A stretch of 64,000 nucleotides of DNA from an uncultured Candidatus Saccharibacteria bacterium (GTDB lineage Bacteria > Patescibacteriota > Saccharimonadia > Saccharimonadales > Saccharimonadaceae). Each line of letters begins with the position of its first letter. Within the stretch, counting starts at the first letter, position 1. This document shows positions 35,938-45,057 of this stretch, in pieces. Where the stretch lies: positions 83,916-147,915 of the forward strand of contig CARBGY010000001.1 of the NCBI GenBank assembly GCA_948945085.1. Direction: 5' to 3'. Below the pieces are notes generated by a model. That model saw nothing but the letters and a program-made list of their open reading frames with translations. It was not told where the DNA came from and made no database searches. A program made the position numbers and the translations under genes.

Positions 35938-36675
35938 CTATTCTAATTCTAATTTAGCAGAAAGAGCAAGATGATCGGAAACCAGATCAGGATAAACGGT
36001 AAAGTCAGAACTCTTAACCCGATCATTAATTAGGATATGATCACAGGGTACAGCACCGTTAAATTTAAGGCCGCAGAGAGTAGTTTTTATGCCGGCCTCG
36101 GACGTTAAATCTCTCAAAAAGTCAAGCGGGCGCATGGCGGGTGATTCATGAATAATGTTTAAGTCGCCGCACATTACAAGAGGACCTTGTTCGCTCAAAG
36201 GACGTATGATACTAGCAACTTTTTCAAAAGCTTTAATACTGTCACGATCGCCCAACGGATCGGGTCGCCAGAAACCGTGATGATTAACGACTGTTAGTCC
36301 GTTTTCAAGTTCGGCGACTTGGATATTTAAGTTGTTGCTAATTTTTTCGCCGAGGACAGTGTGTTCGGAATATTGGCCGTTAATAAATGTATCGTGTGTT
36401 TTTAAAAAAGGGATACGACTAAGAATTAAATTCCCTTCCTCAAAATGGTCATTTGCTATATCACTGCACCAATTAGGCGAGAAAAAGACATGTTCGAGAC
36501 CGCTTGCTTCAACGATTTGCGATAAGTCAAAGCAAAGGCGCGCAAGATGACCCTGACAATCGTCAGATGCAAAAACTTCTTGAAGACAGATGATGTCAAA
36601 ATCGTTCTCCTGAAGAAAACGTTTCAAGTTTCCCTCAATTTTCCCCATCCAGACATTGAGCTGTAAAATTTTCAT
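35938..36675 (-). CDS. Endonuclease/exonuclease/phosphatase (EEP) family hydrolase
   Basis: 245-aa metal-dependent phosphodiesterase fold. Catalytic motifs are LQLNVWMG (Asn), FDIICLQEVF (Glu), VNHHGFWRPD, VMCGDLNI (Asp/Asn) and SDHLALSAKL (final Asp-His). No signal peptide, so probably cytosolic. Family members cleave DNA, RNA or sphingolipids; the substrate cannot be told. TAGAAT 6 nt before the ATG indicates a leaderless mRNA. Confidence 0.87.
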   Translation of the reverse strand: MKILQLNVWMGKIEGNLKRFLQENDFDIICLQEVFASDDCQGHLARLCFDLSQIVEASGLEHVFFSPNWCSDIANDHFEEGNLILSRIPFLKTHDTFINGQYSEHTVLGEKISNNLNIQVAELENGLTVVNHHGFWRPDPLGDRDSIKAFEKVASIIRPLSEQGPLVMCGDLNIIHESPAMRPLDFLRDLTSEAGIKTTLCGLKFNGAVPCDHILINDRVKSSDFTVYPDLVSDHLALSAKLELE

Positions 36676-36748
36676 GTTTTTATTCTACTACATGCCGAAG
36701 TAGCATACAAGTCTTCATAAAATAACTGAGGTATACTATAATATAGAG

Positions 36749-38011
36749 ATGGAATTTGAAGTTGAAAAAGTTTTGGATAATGGACTTGGACGAGTAGGAA
36801 CGATTCGAACGGCGCATGGGGAAATTAAAACACCAGCATTCATAGCAGTCGGAACGCACGGATATGTACGATTTATTTCGGCAGCAGACCTCCATAAGCT
36901 TGGAGCGCAGGCAATGTTGTCGAATGGTTTTCATCTAAGACGAGAAAGTCAAGCAATCGCTGAAGCGGGAGGACTTGCAGATTGGTCGCCGATTGATCAA
37001 TTGAACCAAAATCAGAGGCCAGACGGCCAGCCAACGGTACCCTGGCAGGGACCGACTTTGACGGATAGTGGCGGATTTCAGGTGATGTCGCTCGGATCGG
37101 GGTTGGGAAAAGTGGTTTCGATGGAGCGAGAACGTGGGGTCACAAATACAGCGCACAAAGAGCGGCTCGCTCGAGTTGAAGAGCAAGGAGTAAGTTTTAT
37201 CGATCCGTTCGATAGTGAGCCGGATTTTATCGGTCCGGAGGAATCGATGCAAATCCAATGTCGAATTGGGGCCGATATTCATATGGCTTTTGACGAGTTG
37301 ACATCGCTAGCGGATACTTACGAATACAATATCGAAGCGATAGAACGAACGGAAAGATGGGCGCTTAGAAGTTTACAGGAACACCTAAAGCATCGTGACG
37401 ATCTTGGATATCGACAGAACTTATACGCAGTTCTGCAAGGAGGGAGATGGGAAGATTTGCGGCGCAAGACGGCGCAGAATTTGGCGAAAATGCAGATTGA
37501 TGGAGTTGGCTTTGATGGTTTTGGGTTAGGAGGAGCGTTCTTAAAGGAAGATCTGGGTGAGATTTTAAGATGGTGTAACGAAGAGCTACCGATGGAAAAA
37601 CCACGACATCTTTTAGGGCTATCACATCCAGATGATATTTTAATTGGAGCAGAAATGGGTGCGGATACATTCGACTGTGTAGCACCTATGCGAGAAGCGC
37701 GTCACGGTAAGATTTACACACACGATGGAAATTTAAATTTGCGTAAATTTGCGGGTGCAGGAGAATTATTAGAAGCCGGGTGCGACTGCGCTACTTGTCG
37801 GGCAGGATGGACAAAAGGTAGTCTACGTGCAATGTGGCGGTCGGGGGATGCGGAGAAAAAGCGCCAATATTACAATTTAGCTTCGATACATAATTTGCGC
37901 TTTATTGTGCGTTTAACGGAAGAGATCCGCGAAGCGATGCGAAAGGACGAGTTCCAGCAGTATAAAAAGGATTTCTTAAGAAAGTATTACGGATCAGTCA
38001 CAGAGGTATAG
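36749..38011 (+). CDS. tgt: tRNA-guanine (queuine) transglycosylase
   Basis: Exchanges G34 for preQ1 or queuine in GUN-anticodon tRNAs. The 420-aa protein has the catalytic/base-recognition DSGGFQVMSLG (about 94-104), LGGAFLKEDL, the nucleophile segment FDCVAPMREARHG and the zinc site C-x-C-x2-C with a later His (CDCATCRAGWTKG ... ASIHNLRF). A ~35-residue segment after the DSGGF region (KVVSMERERGVTNTAHKERL) is longer than in the E. coli enzyme. Leaderless: TATAAT 6 nt before ATG. Works with the transporter at 35035. Confidence 0.96.
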   Translation: MEFEVEKVLDNGLGRVGTIRTAHGEIKTPAFIAVGTHGYVRFISAADLHKLGAQAMLSNGFHLRRESQAIAEAGGLADWSPIDQLNQNQRPDGQPTVPWQGPTLTDSGGFQVMSLGSGLGKVVSMERERGVTNTAHKERLARVEEQGVSFIDPFDSEPDFIGPEESMQIQCRIGADIHMAFDELTSLADTYEYNIEAIERTERWALRSLQEHLKHRDDLGYRQNLYAVLQGGRWEDLRRKTAQNLAKMQIDGVGFDGFGLGGAFLKEDLGEILRWCNEELPMEKPRHLLGLSHPDDILIGAEMGADTFDCVAPMREARHGKIYTHDGNLNLRKFAGAGELLEAGCDCATCRAGWTKGSLRAMWRSGDAEKKRQYYNLASIHNLRFIVRLTEEIREAMRKDEFQQYKKDFLRKYYGSVTEV

Positions 38012-38031
38012 AAAGCCTCAAGCAGGAAAAG

Positions 38032-38053
38032 CCCTCAGCGGTTAAACTGAGGG
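38032..38053. terminator. Shared hairpin terminator between tgt and the 38-aa gene
   Basis: CCCTCAG / CTGAGGG stem with an 8-nt loop (38032-38053) in the gap between the convergent tgt and small membrane gene. The T-tract is poor on both sides, so efficiency is uncertain. Confidence 0.55.
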
Positions 38054-38067
38054 TGGTGTTGGTTACA

Positions 38068-38184
38068 TTAAATTGGACAGTCCATATATAGACGGAAGAT
38101 AACTGCAAAGACAAAAATAGAAAATAATACCAGCATTCTTCTCCAGCCGGAGAGATATAATAGTGACAAAGCAAAATTCTTCAT
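38068..38184 (-). CDS. Small 38-aa membrane peptide
   Basis: ATG 38184 is preceded by AAAGGAGG with a 9-nt gap. The encoded peptide MKNFALSLLYLSGWRRM continues as LVLFSIFVFAVIFRLYMDCP-I and ends with TAA at 38068. It has one hydrophobic helix with a positively charged N-side. A consensus promoter at 38282-38310 and a ~90-nt leader with a clear hairpin (AGTTC/GAACT and GCGGT/ACCG) precede it. A small membrane protein, a leader peptide or a toxin-like peptide are all possible; no homologue is recognised. Confidence 0.62.
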   Translation of the reverse strand: MKNFALSLLYLSGWRRMLVLFSIFVFAVIFRLYMDCPI

Positions 38185-38281
38185 GGAAATTTCCTCCTTT
38201 TGTGATTTTTTCGAGCAACAGTTCTACGGTCATAGGGGAGATTCGTAACCGCAAGGAACTAAGAATATATCTTATATTTTT

Positions 38282-38310
38282 ATTGTAGCACAGATATCTA
38301 AAAAAGTCAA
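38282..38310 (-). promoter_or_regulatory. Sigma-70 type promoter of the 38-aa gene
   Basis: Minus strand TTGACT (38305-38310), 17-bp spacer, TGTGC-TACAAT (38282-38287). Transcript start expected near 38275. 38311-38488 contains nothing else recognised besides the ribosome binding site of the next gene. Confidence 0.8.
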
Positions 38311-38488
38311 TACTTTTTATGTATATTTTCATAAAATCGCAATAATTTTTAAAGTTATCATCTCTGCAAGACGTATTTTAGGCCTATTTTAGGTCTATTT
38401 TGTGGTTTTAAACATGGTAGATTGGTCGTTTTAGAAAAGGGTTGGCGAAACAGATGCGACGTGATAGAATGAGAGAAAAGGAGGTATC

Positions 38489-39607
38489 GTGAGTAGAACG
38501 ATTGAGGTAGAGACGAAGACTTTCGTTCGATTTTGGTTGGTGATTCTAGGTTTTGGACTTGCAGCGCTTTTTGTTTGGAAGGCTCTAGGAGCGATTGTGA
38601 TTATCGGCGTGGCGCTCTTGCTTACGATCGCGATCCAGCCATTAGCACGTAAAATTGATAAATTGGCCAAGAAACAACGGGGTTCAGCTTCGTCTTCGAT
38701 TATTGCCTATGCAATTGTGATTGCGGCGCTGGGGGTCGTTTTAGCCGTGGCAGGGCCAGTAGTGATCGAGCAAACCACTCAGTTCGTGCAACAACTGCCA
38801 TCGACCTTCGAGCATACTTTTGGGGGTTGGGATGGGATTAATGATTTTGGACAAACGATTGGTATCGATAATCTCCAAGAAGAGATCAATATAGCACTGC
38901 AAAAATTCTCGAGCGGTTTTGTATCAAATCTAGGAAATGCTCTTGTAATGAGTGTTAGTACGATTGCGAGCGTTATTACTAATGTCATCTTAACAATAGT
39001 ATTAACATTATTCTTTGCGCTGGAAGGTTCGACGATTGTTGAGGGATTTTGGGATATGCTGGAAGGACATAGAAAAAGTAAAACGATCCGTGCCTATAAG
39101 CGACTTGCTGGGAGGATGACGGATGCAATTTCAACTTACTTTTCGCACCAAGTGATGGTGGCGGTGTTAGATGGCTGCGTAGTGACGATTGCTGTGTTGT
39201 TTCTAGCGTTAGTTTGTAATTTACCTGGAAGCTTAGCGCTGCCGATGGGATTACTCGCAATGGTTTTTTACCTAATTCCGATGTTTGGGCCGATTATTAG
39301 CTGCGGTTTGATTACTATTATTTTACTATTTAGTTCTCCGATTGCTGCAATTATTTTCCTAGTCTTCTATATCATTTATGCACAGGTAGAAAATAACGTA
39401 ATTGCACCAAAGATTCAGGGAAATGCCCTAAATCTTCCAGCAACGATGATTCTGGTGGCTATTATTATTGGGATGAATGTTTTTGGATTAATTGGTGCAA
39501 TTATTGCAATTCCGATTGCAGGCTGTATTAAAGTGTTCTTTGAGGAACTGCCGAGTATCCAAGAGGCGGAAAAGACTGCTAGTCAAGAAACTGAAACTGT
39601 AGTATAA
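38489..39607 (+). CDS. AI-2E family transporter (PerM-like) membrane protein
   Basis: 372-aa protein with about eight membrane helices. Start is GTG 38489 with AAAAGGAGG upstream. Family features: an N-terminal helix pair (FWLVILGFGLAALFVW; GAIVIIGVALLLTIAIQ), a soluble loop with amphipathic helices, and the C-terminal block PMFGPIISCGLITIILLF, VFYIIYAQVENNVIAPKIQG and GLIGAIIAIPIAG. Members include putative AI-2 exporters and Na+/H+ antiporters. The substrate is not inferable. Confidence 0.88.
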   Translation: MSRTIEVETKTFVRFWLVILGFGLAALFVWKALGAIVIIGVALLLTIAIQPLARKIDKLAKKQRGSASSSIIAYAIVIAALGVVLAVAGPVVIEQTTQFVQQLPSTFEHTFGGWDGINDFGQTIGIDNLQEEINIALQKFSSGFVSNLGNALVMSVSTIASVITNVILTIVLTLFFALEGSTIVEGFWDMLEGHRKSKTIRAYKRLAGRMTDAISTYFSHQVMVAVLDGCVVTIAVLFLALVCNLPGSLALPMGLLAMVFYLIPMFGPIISCGLITIILLFSSPIAAIIFLVFYIIYAQVENNVIAPKIQGNALNLPATMILVAIIIGMNVFGLIGAIIAIPIAGCIKVFFEELPSIQEAEKTASQETETVV

Positions 39608-39647
39608 TGACAGTGTGGGTGTTCCAGTAGGGCACCGTACGATCGAT

Positions 39648-39722
39648 TGGGTCGTCGCCAAGTGGTAAGGCACTGGGTTTTGGTCCCAGCATTCGCAGGT
39701 TCGAATCCTGCCGACCCAGCCA
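39648..39722 (+). tRNA. tRNA-Gln (anticodon TTG)
   Basis: 75-nt cloverleaf: acceptor TGGGTCG / CGACCCA, D-loop with AAGTGGTAAGG, anticodon arm CTGGG-TTTTGGT-CCCAG giving TTG, T-arm with GGTTCGAATCC, discriminator G and encoded CCA. A TATAAT at 39603-39608 precedes it. Confidence 0.96.
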
Positions 39723-39731
39723 AGCAGTAAG

Positions 39732-39753
39732 CCAGAGTGAAAGCTCTGGTTTT
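39732..39753 (+). terminator. tRNA-Gln terminator
   Basis: CCAGAG / CTCTGG stem followed by TTTTC, enclosed in a larger CCAAGCAG / CTGCTTGG stem (39720-39761). Confidence 0.82.
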
Positions 39754-39782
39754 CTGCTTGGTGTACAGAATAAAGAAGATAG

Positions 39783-39963
39783 AGCAATGCAGCGCACCGA
39801 GAAACCGTGAAAACGCCCGTTGTTGTAATCTGACGGATGAACAATAGTACTAATGAAGTTGAGGCTATATGCACTCGTAGCGCCAGAATATGTGGCATTT
39901 GCCCAGTAATAACTGCGGTGACCCGTCGCGCTACAGCCATCGTTCCTACGGTTTCTCGGTGCG
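39783..39963. pseudogene. Composite cassette G: two FISUMP fragments joined head to head
   Basis: On the minus strand (39916 to 39783) the frame reads RSYYWANATYSGATSAYSLN and ends RFHGFSVRCIA, a 5'-truncated family-1 cassette. On the plus strand (39919-39963) the last ~15 codons of another copy read DPSRYSHRSYGFSVR. The two meet at the near-palindrome GGTGACC (39917-39923). Neither has a start codon. The unit lies 20 bp beyond the tRNA-Gln terminator. No gene is seen from 39964 to 40032. Confidence 0.7.
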
Positions 39964-40032
39964 ACTGAACGATAAGACTTACTAAGTTTGCAAACTATAT
40001 AATAGTCGGCAGGAGAATATCTCCAACATCCT

Positions 40033-41250
40033 TTATTTAAAATATGTGATAGTGAATTTTGTACTTTCTCCTAGTTTTGACTGTACGGAAATTTGGCCGT
40101 TTTCGGATTCAATGATGGCTTTAGCAAAAGAAAGTCCAATGCCGACACTATTACTGGATGAATTTTTAGTTTTATAAAAACGATTAAAGATATGCTGTAA
40201 ATCGGTTGAAGCGATACCCTCACCGCGATCCTGGATAGTAATTTTTAAATACAGTGGACAATCACTAACGATGATTTTGACCTCTCCGCCTGGATTACTA
40301 TGCTCAATACAATTCTTAACTATATTACTAATTGCCTCAGTTTGCCAACGTAAATCTATATTAATGGGGGCCTGAAGATCACCGGACTGGACCAACGTTA
40401 CATCCTGAAGATCGGCGAGAACTGCGAGTTTGCCCATAACTTGTGTAATAACTTCGCCAATCGTAATAATTTCAGGGTGTAGAATGATTGAGCCATTATC
40501 AAACTTTGCAAGATTCAATAGAGTTGTTACTAAAACCGACATTGACTCAATTTGTTGCCCGATCGATCGCAAAAAATCTTGGCGCACCTCTGGTGACATA
40601 TCTGGATCGTCATAAATATTATCCACCATGATTTGCAAAGAAGTTAAAGGTGTGCGAAGTTGGTGAGAAATGTCGGCAAGTGCAACTTCTAGTTGCTGTT
40701 TGGTTTGGCGGCTATTCTCGGCAGACTCTTTAAGTAGAACAGTCACTTTATATAGTTCGTTAGTTAAAAGTGATAAATCGTCTTCGGTATTTTCATTTAA
40801 CTTTAGATCATAAATTCTTTCGCTGAGATTTTGAATATAGGCAACTAACTCACGAATGTGTCGACGGCGGAGTCGATCAAGCCAACAAAAATAAACTACA
40901 ACTCCCGCCATAACTAGCCCAAGCGTTGTAAGAGTATGTTTTACAATATTCTGAGAAAACTTTGTTGACGCATTGGAGTTAAAATCTTCAGAAGTGTAGC
41001 CATATTTTTTAAGAGCTTCTTCTCCTTTTTGAGCTAGCGCTATGTTGGAAGAGTTGAGAGCCTCCACAATTTGCGATACATCAAGATCGGGATTAGTTTC
41101 AACCATAGTACCAACCAATTGATTGATTTCGCGATTAGATTGTGCACGATATGATGCAGTCATGCTAGCCAAATCAATCAAAAGTACCACTATCGCAATA
41201 ACGCTAATAAATAAAAGTGGTAGGACAATTTGCTTCAGACGGCGATTCAT
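40033..41250 (-). CDS. Sensor histidine kinase
   Basis: 405 aa. Two membrane helices (about 7-29 and 105-124) bracket a ~75-residue extracytoplasmic sensor. The HisKA dimerisation helix carries the phospho-acceptor His196 in ISHQLRTPLTSL; the ATPase domain has N-box NIVKNCIEHS, G1 DRGEGIAS and G2 VGIGLSFAKAI. It overlaps the response regulator by 4 bp and is followed in the genome by an ABC/FtsX transporter, the arrangement of BceRS/VraSR-like antimicrobial-peptide sensing systems, although the sensor loop is larger than in BceS. Confidence 0.92.
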   Translation of the reverse strand: MNRRLKQIVLPLLFISVIAIVVLLIDLASMTASYRAQSNREINQLVGTMVETNPDLDVSQIVEALNSSNIALAQKGEEALKKYGYTSEDFNSNASTKFSQNIVKHTLTTLGLVMAGVVVYFCWLDRLRRRHIRELVAYIQNLSERIYDLKLNENTEDDLSLLTNELYKVTVLLKESAENSRQTKQQLEVALADISHQLRTPLTSLQIMVDNIYDDPDMSPEVRQDFLRSIGQQIESMSVLVTTLLNLAKFDNGSIILHPEIITIGEVITQVMGKLAVLADLQDVTLVQSGDLQAPINIDLRWQTEAISNIVKNCIEHSNPGGEVKIIVSDCPLYLKITIQDRGEGIASTDLQHIFNRFYKTKNSSSNSVGIGLSFAKAIIESENGQISVQSKLGESTKFTITYFK

Positions 41251-41933
41251 GATTCCCTACTTTTTGATGACGAGTCAACTTTTAAACGATAACCCAGATT
41301 TTTGAACGTTTCAATGTAGGTAGCCTCGCCAAGTTTTTTGCGAAGACGACGTAAATATACGGATAAGGTATTATCGTTGACGCTGCTGCCAGAAACATCC
41401 CATATTTCATCAAGCAAACGTTCACGAGTTAAAATTTGACCGGGGTGTTCCATAAAGCAACGAAGGAGTTTGCTTTCGAGGGCCGTGAGTTTTAAGTCGA
41501 GATTGCCATTTTTAGCGGTACCCAGCTTCAAGTCAAACGTTAGTGGTCCGCAAATTAACTGATGAGTATGCGATTGACCTCGCCGTAGAGAATTTTGGAT
41601 ACGCAGTAATAATTCGCGGTTACGAAATGGTTTTACGATATAATCATCCGCACCTAGCTCTAAACCTTGCACAATATCATCTTCATCGTCACGAGCCGTT
41701 AGAAAGATGACTGGTAAACTAGGATTTTGAGTTTTGATTTCGTGCGCCAAAGAGAAACCTTCTCCGTCTGGCAGTGAAACATCTAGTAAGGCGAGGTCAA
41801 AGTTATGTTCGGCTAACTCCGCACGTGCCGTACTGAGATCGGAAACTTCGATAACGGTATATTGCTCCTTCTCTAAAAGGTACTTAAGACCTTTAGCAGT
41901 GAGTGGATTGTCTTCAACTAGTAGGATATGCAT
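41247..41933 (-). CDS. OmpR-family response regulator
   Basis: 228 aa. Receiver domain with acidic pair ED (7-8), phospho-acceptor Asp51 in LLDVSLPDGEG, Thr in FLTARDDEDD and Lys in IVKPFRNREL. The C-terminal winged helix ends RLRKKLGEATYIETFKNLGYRL. TAAAAT lies 6 nt before the ATG. It probably controls the downstream ABC/FtsX genes (42030-44954), whose promoter region I could not match to a known box. Confidence 0.93.
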   Translation of the reverse strand: MHILLVEDNPLTAKGLKYLLEKEQYTVIEVSDLSTARAELAEHNFDLALLDVSLPDGEGFSLAHEIKTQNPSLPVIFLTARDDEDDIVQGLELGADDYIVKPFRNRELLLRIQNSLRRGQSHTHQLICGPLTFDLKLGTAKNGNLDLKLTALESKLLRCFMEHPGQILTRERLLDEIWDVSGSSVNDNTLSVYLRRLRKKLGEATYIETFKNLGYRLKVDSSSKSRES

Positions 41934-41970
41934 AGTAATATTTTACAATATAATTGATATTTAATCTAGT

Positions 41971-42010
41971 TCTGGCGGCCTAATACAAAGACTATTGCTA
42001 GACCGCCAGA
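41971..42010 (-). terminator. Possible terminator after the FtsX permease
   Basis: TCTGGCGG (41971-41978) pairs with CCGCCAGA (42003-42010) around a 24-nt loop. There is no strong T-run, so this may instead be a regulatory or transcript-stabilising hairpin. Confidence 0.4.
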
Positions 42011-42029
42011 GAAACTCATTGTCGCACTG

Positions 42030-44276
42030 CTAAATATTTTCCGAGCGAATGGTTTCAATAATATTTTGTTTTTCAACTTGTTTGACTGAATATCGCATAA
42101 TCGCGCTAATCAAAACCCCAACTGCAATAATCGAAAGGACAATCGCAACCCAGGGCACCTGATAACCAAAGTCGACTGCCTCCGAATAACCCTGATAAAA
42201 GCCGTACGAGAGTAGGACACCAAGCGGTAAACCAATAAGTAGCGCTTTTCCGACATACATAAGACTTTCAAGGCGAATCATATGTTTAAACTCGCGCGAG
42301 GTCATACCGATAGACTTTAAGGTAGCGAATTCTCTAGCCCGCAAAGCAATGTTAGTAGTAATAGTGTTAAAGATATTAGTTACGCCGATTAAGGTAACTA
42401 CCGTGATAAACCCATATAGGAAAATTGATATTAATAGGTAAAGACGGCGCGATTGAGCTAGCGTTTCTCTAACATTAGTATAGTAGAACTCTTTGTATTG
42501 ACCACTCTCTTCGACGTCGTCAAGATAGTCTTCTACTGCCTCGAGGTTCTCAACGTTTGCCGCTACAAAATGCACGCGATCCGAATCAACACCCAGCTGA
42601 TCACGTAAATAATAATCCTCTGATACGAAAGTCATAATGTAAGACATATTCTCGTAGCCCAGCGGTCGTTTGTCGGTAAGCTCCGTAATAGGAATTTTAA
42701 TAGTTTCGACGTCGGACTCGTCGTAGCTCGTGGTGTAGACTGCGCCGTTAGACCCATTTACCTTTTGTGTCTCGACTTTCGTAATTACCTCAGTCTCAAC
42801 TTCATCTCCAGCTTTAACGTTCGGGAAGTGGTGAACGAGTTGATATTGACCGGTCTCGTTATTATACTCAATGCCAAAATCATTCAGAATTGCAACTTTG
42901 CTATAATCTTGCGAGTTGATCCCGAGCGACTTAGCAAACTTCTCAAAGCTGGCTTTCTCCATTAAAGTCACATTTAAATCTAACGTACGTGTACCTTCAT
43001 AATAAACTGAATCTTTAAGGTCAAACTTTTTAATGAGGTCTTTATAGAATTCGACGTCCGCACCACCCACTTCAAGATCGTAGGTTGCTGTACTATATTG
43101 GAGGCCCGTAATTTGTTTACCGTAATCAAGGAAGCTATAAAGACCAACAAATGTAGCAACTGACAAAACGATCGAAATCACAGTAGTGCGATATTTTTTA
43201 CGACTACGTTTAAGGTTTTTGCTAGCGATAACACCACCAATACCGAAAACTTCTTTGGTTAATTTTGAGGTACGAACTTTTTTGGCTTTGATTTTAATAT
43301 CTTGGTTACTACGAATTGCTTCAATTGGGCTAACTTTTGCTGCCCGAATCGCTGGCATGAGGCTGGAAAGAAAAATAGTGGCAAAGCTTAGAATAATGGC
43401 TGCCGGAAAAATCCAAAGTGGCATTGTGGTAGGAACTGGAACTGGAGTCATTCCCTGCATGAGAATATTCATAATCATTACTAAGATCACAACTGCAATT
43501 ACACCCAAAATCATACCGAGCGGAATTCCGATGAGGCCTATAATCGCCCCCTCGAAAAGTACACTTTGGCGAATTTGACGTGGAGTTGCACCGATACTAG
43601 CAAGCATACCAAATTGACGTGCACGCTCCGTAGCGGAAATGCTAAAGCTATTACGAATCACAAAAATACTTGTAACAATAATGATTACAATAACGATTAC
43701 CGCAAGACTTATAATTGCGGAAAGCGCAGCGTCGCCCATGATACCAGCTTCGTATCGTAATAAATCAGAATTAGTCCGAACACCAATATGGGTATCATCT
43801 CCAAGAGCTTCAAGAATACTAGCGCGAATACTCTCGTAATTGCGAGGGTTATCGTAGCGAACATAAATGTTATATGGCTGCGTATTATTCGTTGGTAATG
43901 TAGTTAATTTCTCATAATATGCAGTCTTATACGGAGTGTTCTGATATAGTTCATAAAAATCATAGGTATCTTCGCTCATATTTTCCGGCAAATTATCACG
44001 ATCGAAGGGTTTAGAATAATAATACGAAGATACATGAATATTATCTTCAATATATTTCATCTTATCAGCCGGAACTTCTTCGAACATATCGTGAAAATCG
44101 CCCGATTCTGCAACCGTAAAGTTAATCATCATTTGTCGGAAACTCGTAACAATACCAACAACGGCAAGAATAAGCGCAGCAGACAGCATTACACCTACAA
44201 TAGTAACAATAGTGCGACACTTATTTTCTCGGAGGTTGGCGAGGGTAAGTTTTTGAAGAATATTCATAACGTTCAC
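42030..44276 (-). CDS. FtsX/MacB-like ABC transporter permease
   Basis: 748 aa with an N-terminal helix (TIVTIVGVMLSAALILAVVG), a ~170-residue extracytoplasmic domain, three helices (about 190-320), a second large extracytoplasmic domain (about 385-600) and three terminal helices. Both FtsX repeats carry the cytoplasmic R-x-R-E-F/G-x-L-x-S-I-G motif (ATERARQFGMLASIGATPRQ; ALRAREFATLKSIGMT). It is encoded directly after its ATPase. Such permeases export or sense antimicrobial peptides or release lipoproteins. Confidence 0.9.
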   Translation of the reverse strand: MNVMNILQKLTLANLRENKCRTIVTIVGVMLSAALILAVVGIVTSFRQMMINFTVAESGDFHDMFEEVPADKMKYIEDNIHVSSYYYSKPFDRDNLPENMSEDTYDFYELYQNTPYKTAYYEKLTTLPTNNTQPYNIYVRYDNPRNYESIRASILEALGDDTHIGVRTNSDLLRYEAGIMGDAALSAIISLAVIVIVIIIVTSIFVIRNSFSISATERARQFGMLASIGATPRQIRQSVLFEGAIIGLIGIPLGMILGVIAVVILVMIMNILMQGMTPVPVPTTMPLWIFPAAIILSFATIFLSSLMPAIRAAKVSPIEAIRSNQDIKIKAKKVRTSKLTKEVFGIGGVIASKNLKRSRKKYRTTVISIVLSVATFVGLYSFLDYGKQITGLQYSTATYDLEVGGADVEFYKDLIKKFDLKDSVYYEGTRTLDLNVTLMEKASFEKFAKSLGINSQDYSKVAILNDFGIEYNNETGQYQLVHHFPNVKAGDEVETEVITKVETQKVNGSNGAVYTTSYDESDVETIKIPITELTDKRPLGYENMSYIMTFVSEDYYLRDQLGVDSDRVHFVAANVENLEAVEDYLDDVEESGQYKEFYYTNVRETLAQSRRLYLLISIFLYGFITVVTLIGVTNIFNTITTNIALRAREFATLKSIGMTSREFKHMIRLESLMYVGKALLIGLPLGVLLSYGFYQGYSEAVDFGYQVPWVAIVLSIIAVGVLISAIMRYSVKQVEKQNIIETIRSENI

Positions 44277-44954
44277 CTACATTCGCTCATCTTTAATAAT
44301 CTTACCATCCTCAAATGTGATAACGCGATCAGCCTGGCGAGCGATCTCAAGATCATGGGTGATAATAATGATGGTCTGGTGATATTTTTTGTTTGATAGT
44401 TTCAGCAAGGAAACGATTTCGTCACCAGCTTTCGAATCAAGGTTGCCAGTTGGCTCGTCAGCTAAAATGAGGGCTGGGTCATTAACTAGTGCGCGGCCAA
44501 TCGAAACGCGTTGTTGTTGGCCGCCAGAAAGTTGGTTAGGAAGATGATTAACGCGCTGTTCTAGGCAAAGAGTTTTAAGGAGCTCATTAAGGCGACCACG
44601 AGCGACTGGCTTTCCGTCAAGATCGCAAGGTAAAGTAATATTTTCCTTAACATTAAGAATCGGAATGAGATTATAGAATTGATAAATGATTCCGATCTGA
44701 CGACGACGGAAGATTGCTAAAGCATCATCGGAAAGTTCATAAATATCTTTATCTTCGATCAGAACTTTGCCAGAAGTTGGTCGATCTACTCCGCCTAACA
44801 AGTGTAACAAGGTAGATTTTCCGGAGCCACTTGCACCTACAATAGCAACAAATTCCCCCTCATCAACAGAAAAACTAATGTCATCTACCGCACGAACTTC
44901 GTTCTCACCCTTGCCGTAGATTTTGCAAAGATTTTTTACCTCTAGGATTTTCAT
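44277..44954 (-). CDS. ABC transporter ATPase, LolD/MacB/BceA type
   Basis: 225 aa. Walker A GASGSGKSTLLHLLGG, Q-loop IIYQFYNLIP, signature LSGGQQQRVSIGRAL, Walker B LILADEPTGNLDS and H-loop IITHDLEIA. Typical length. It is the first gene of the two-gene transporter unit; a TACAAT-type -10 is not clearly resolved in the 44955-45057 gap. Confidence 0.94.
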   Translation of the reverse strand: MKILEVKNLCKIYGKGENEVRAVDDISFSVDEGEFVAIVGASGSGKSTLLHLLGGVDRPTSGKVLIEDKDIYELSDDALAIFRRRQIGIIYQFYNLIPILNVKENITLPCDLDGKPVARGRLNELLKTLCLEQRVNHLPNQLSGGQQQRVSIGRALVNDPALILADEPTGNLDSKAGDEIVSLLKLSNKKYHQTIIIITHDLEIARQADRVITFEDGKIIKDERM

Positions 44955-45057
44955 AGTACCCTTTGTATTTAGTTAATATAGTGTAAAGCTAATAACTTTG
45001 CTTTTACTATTTTACAATACAAAAGTAAAGTGACAACTGCATGACAAATCTTAAAAG

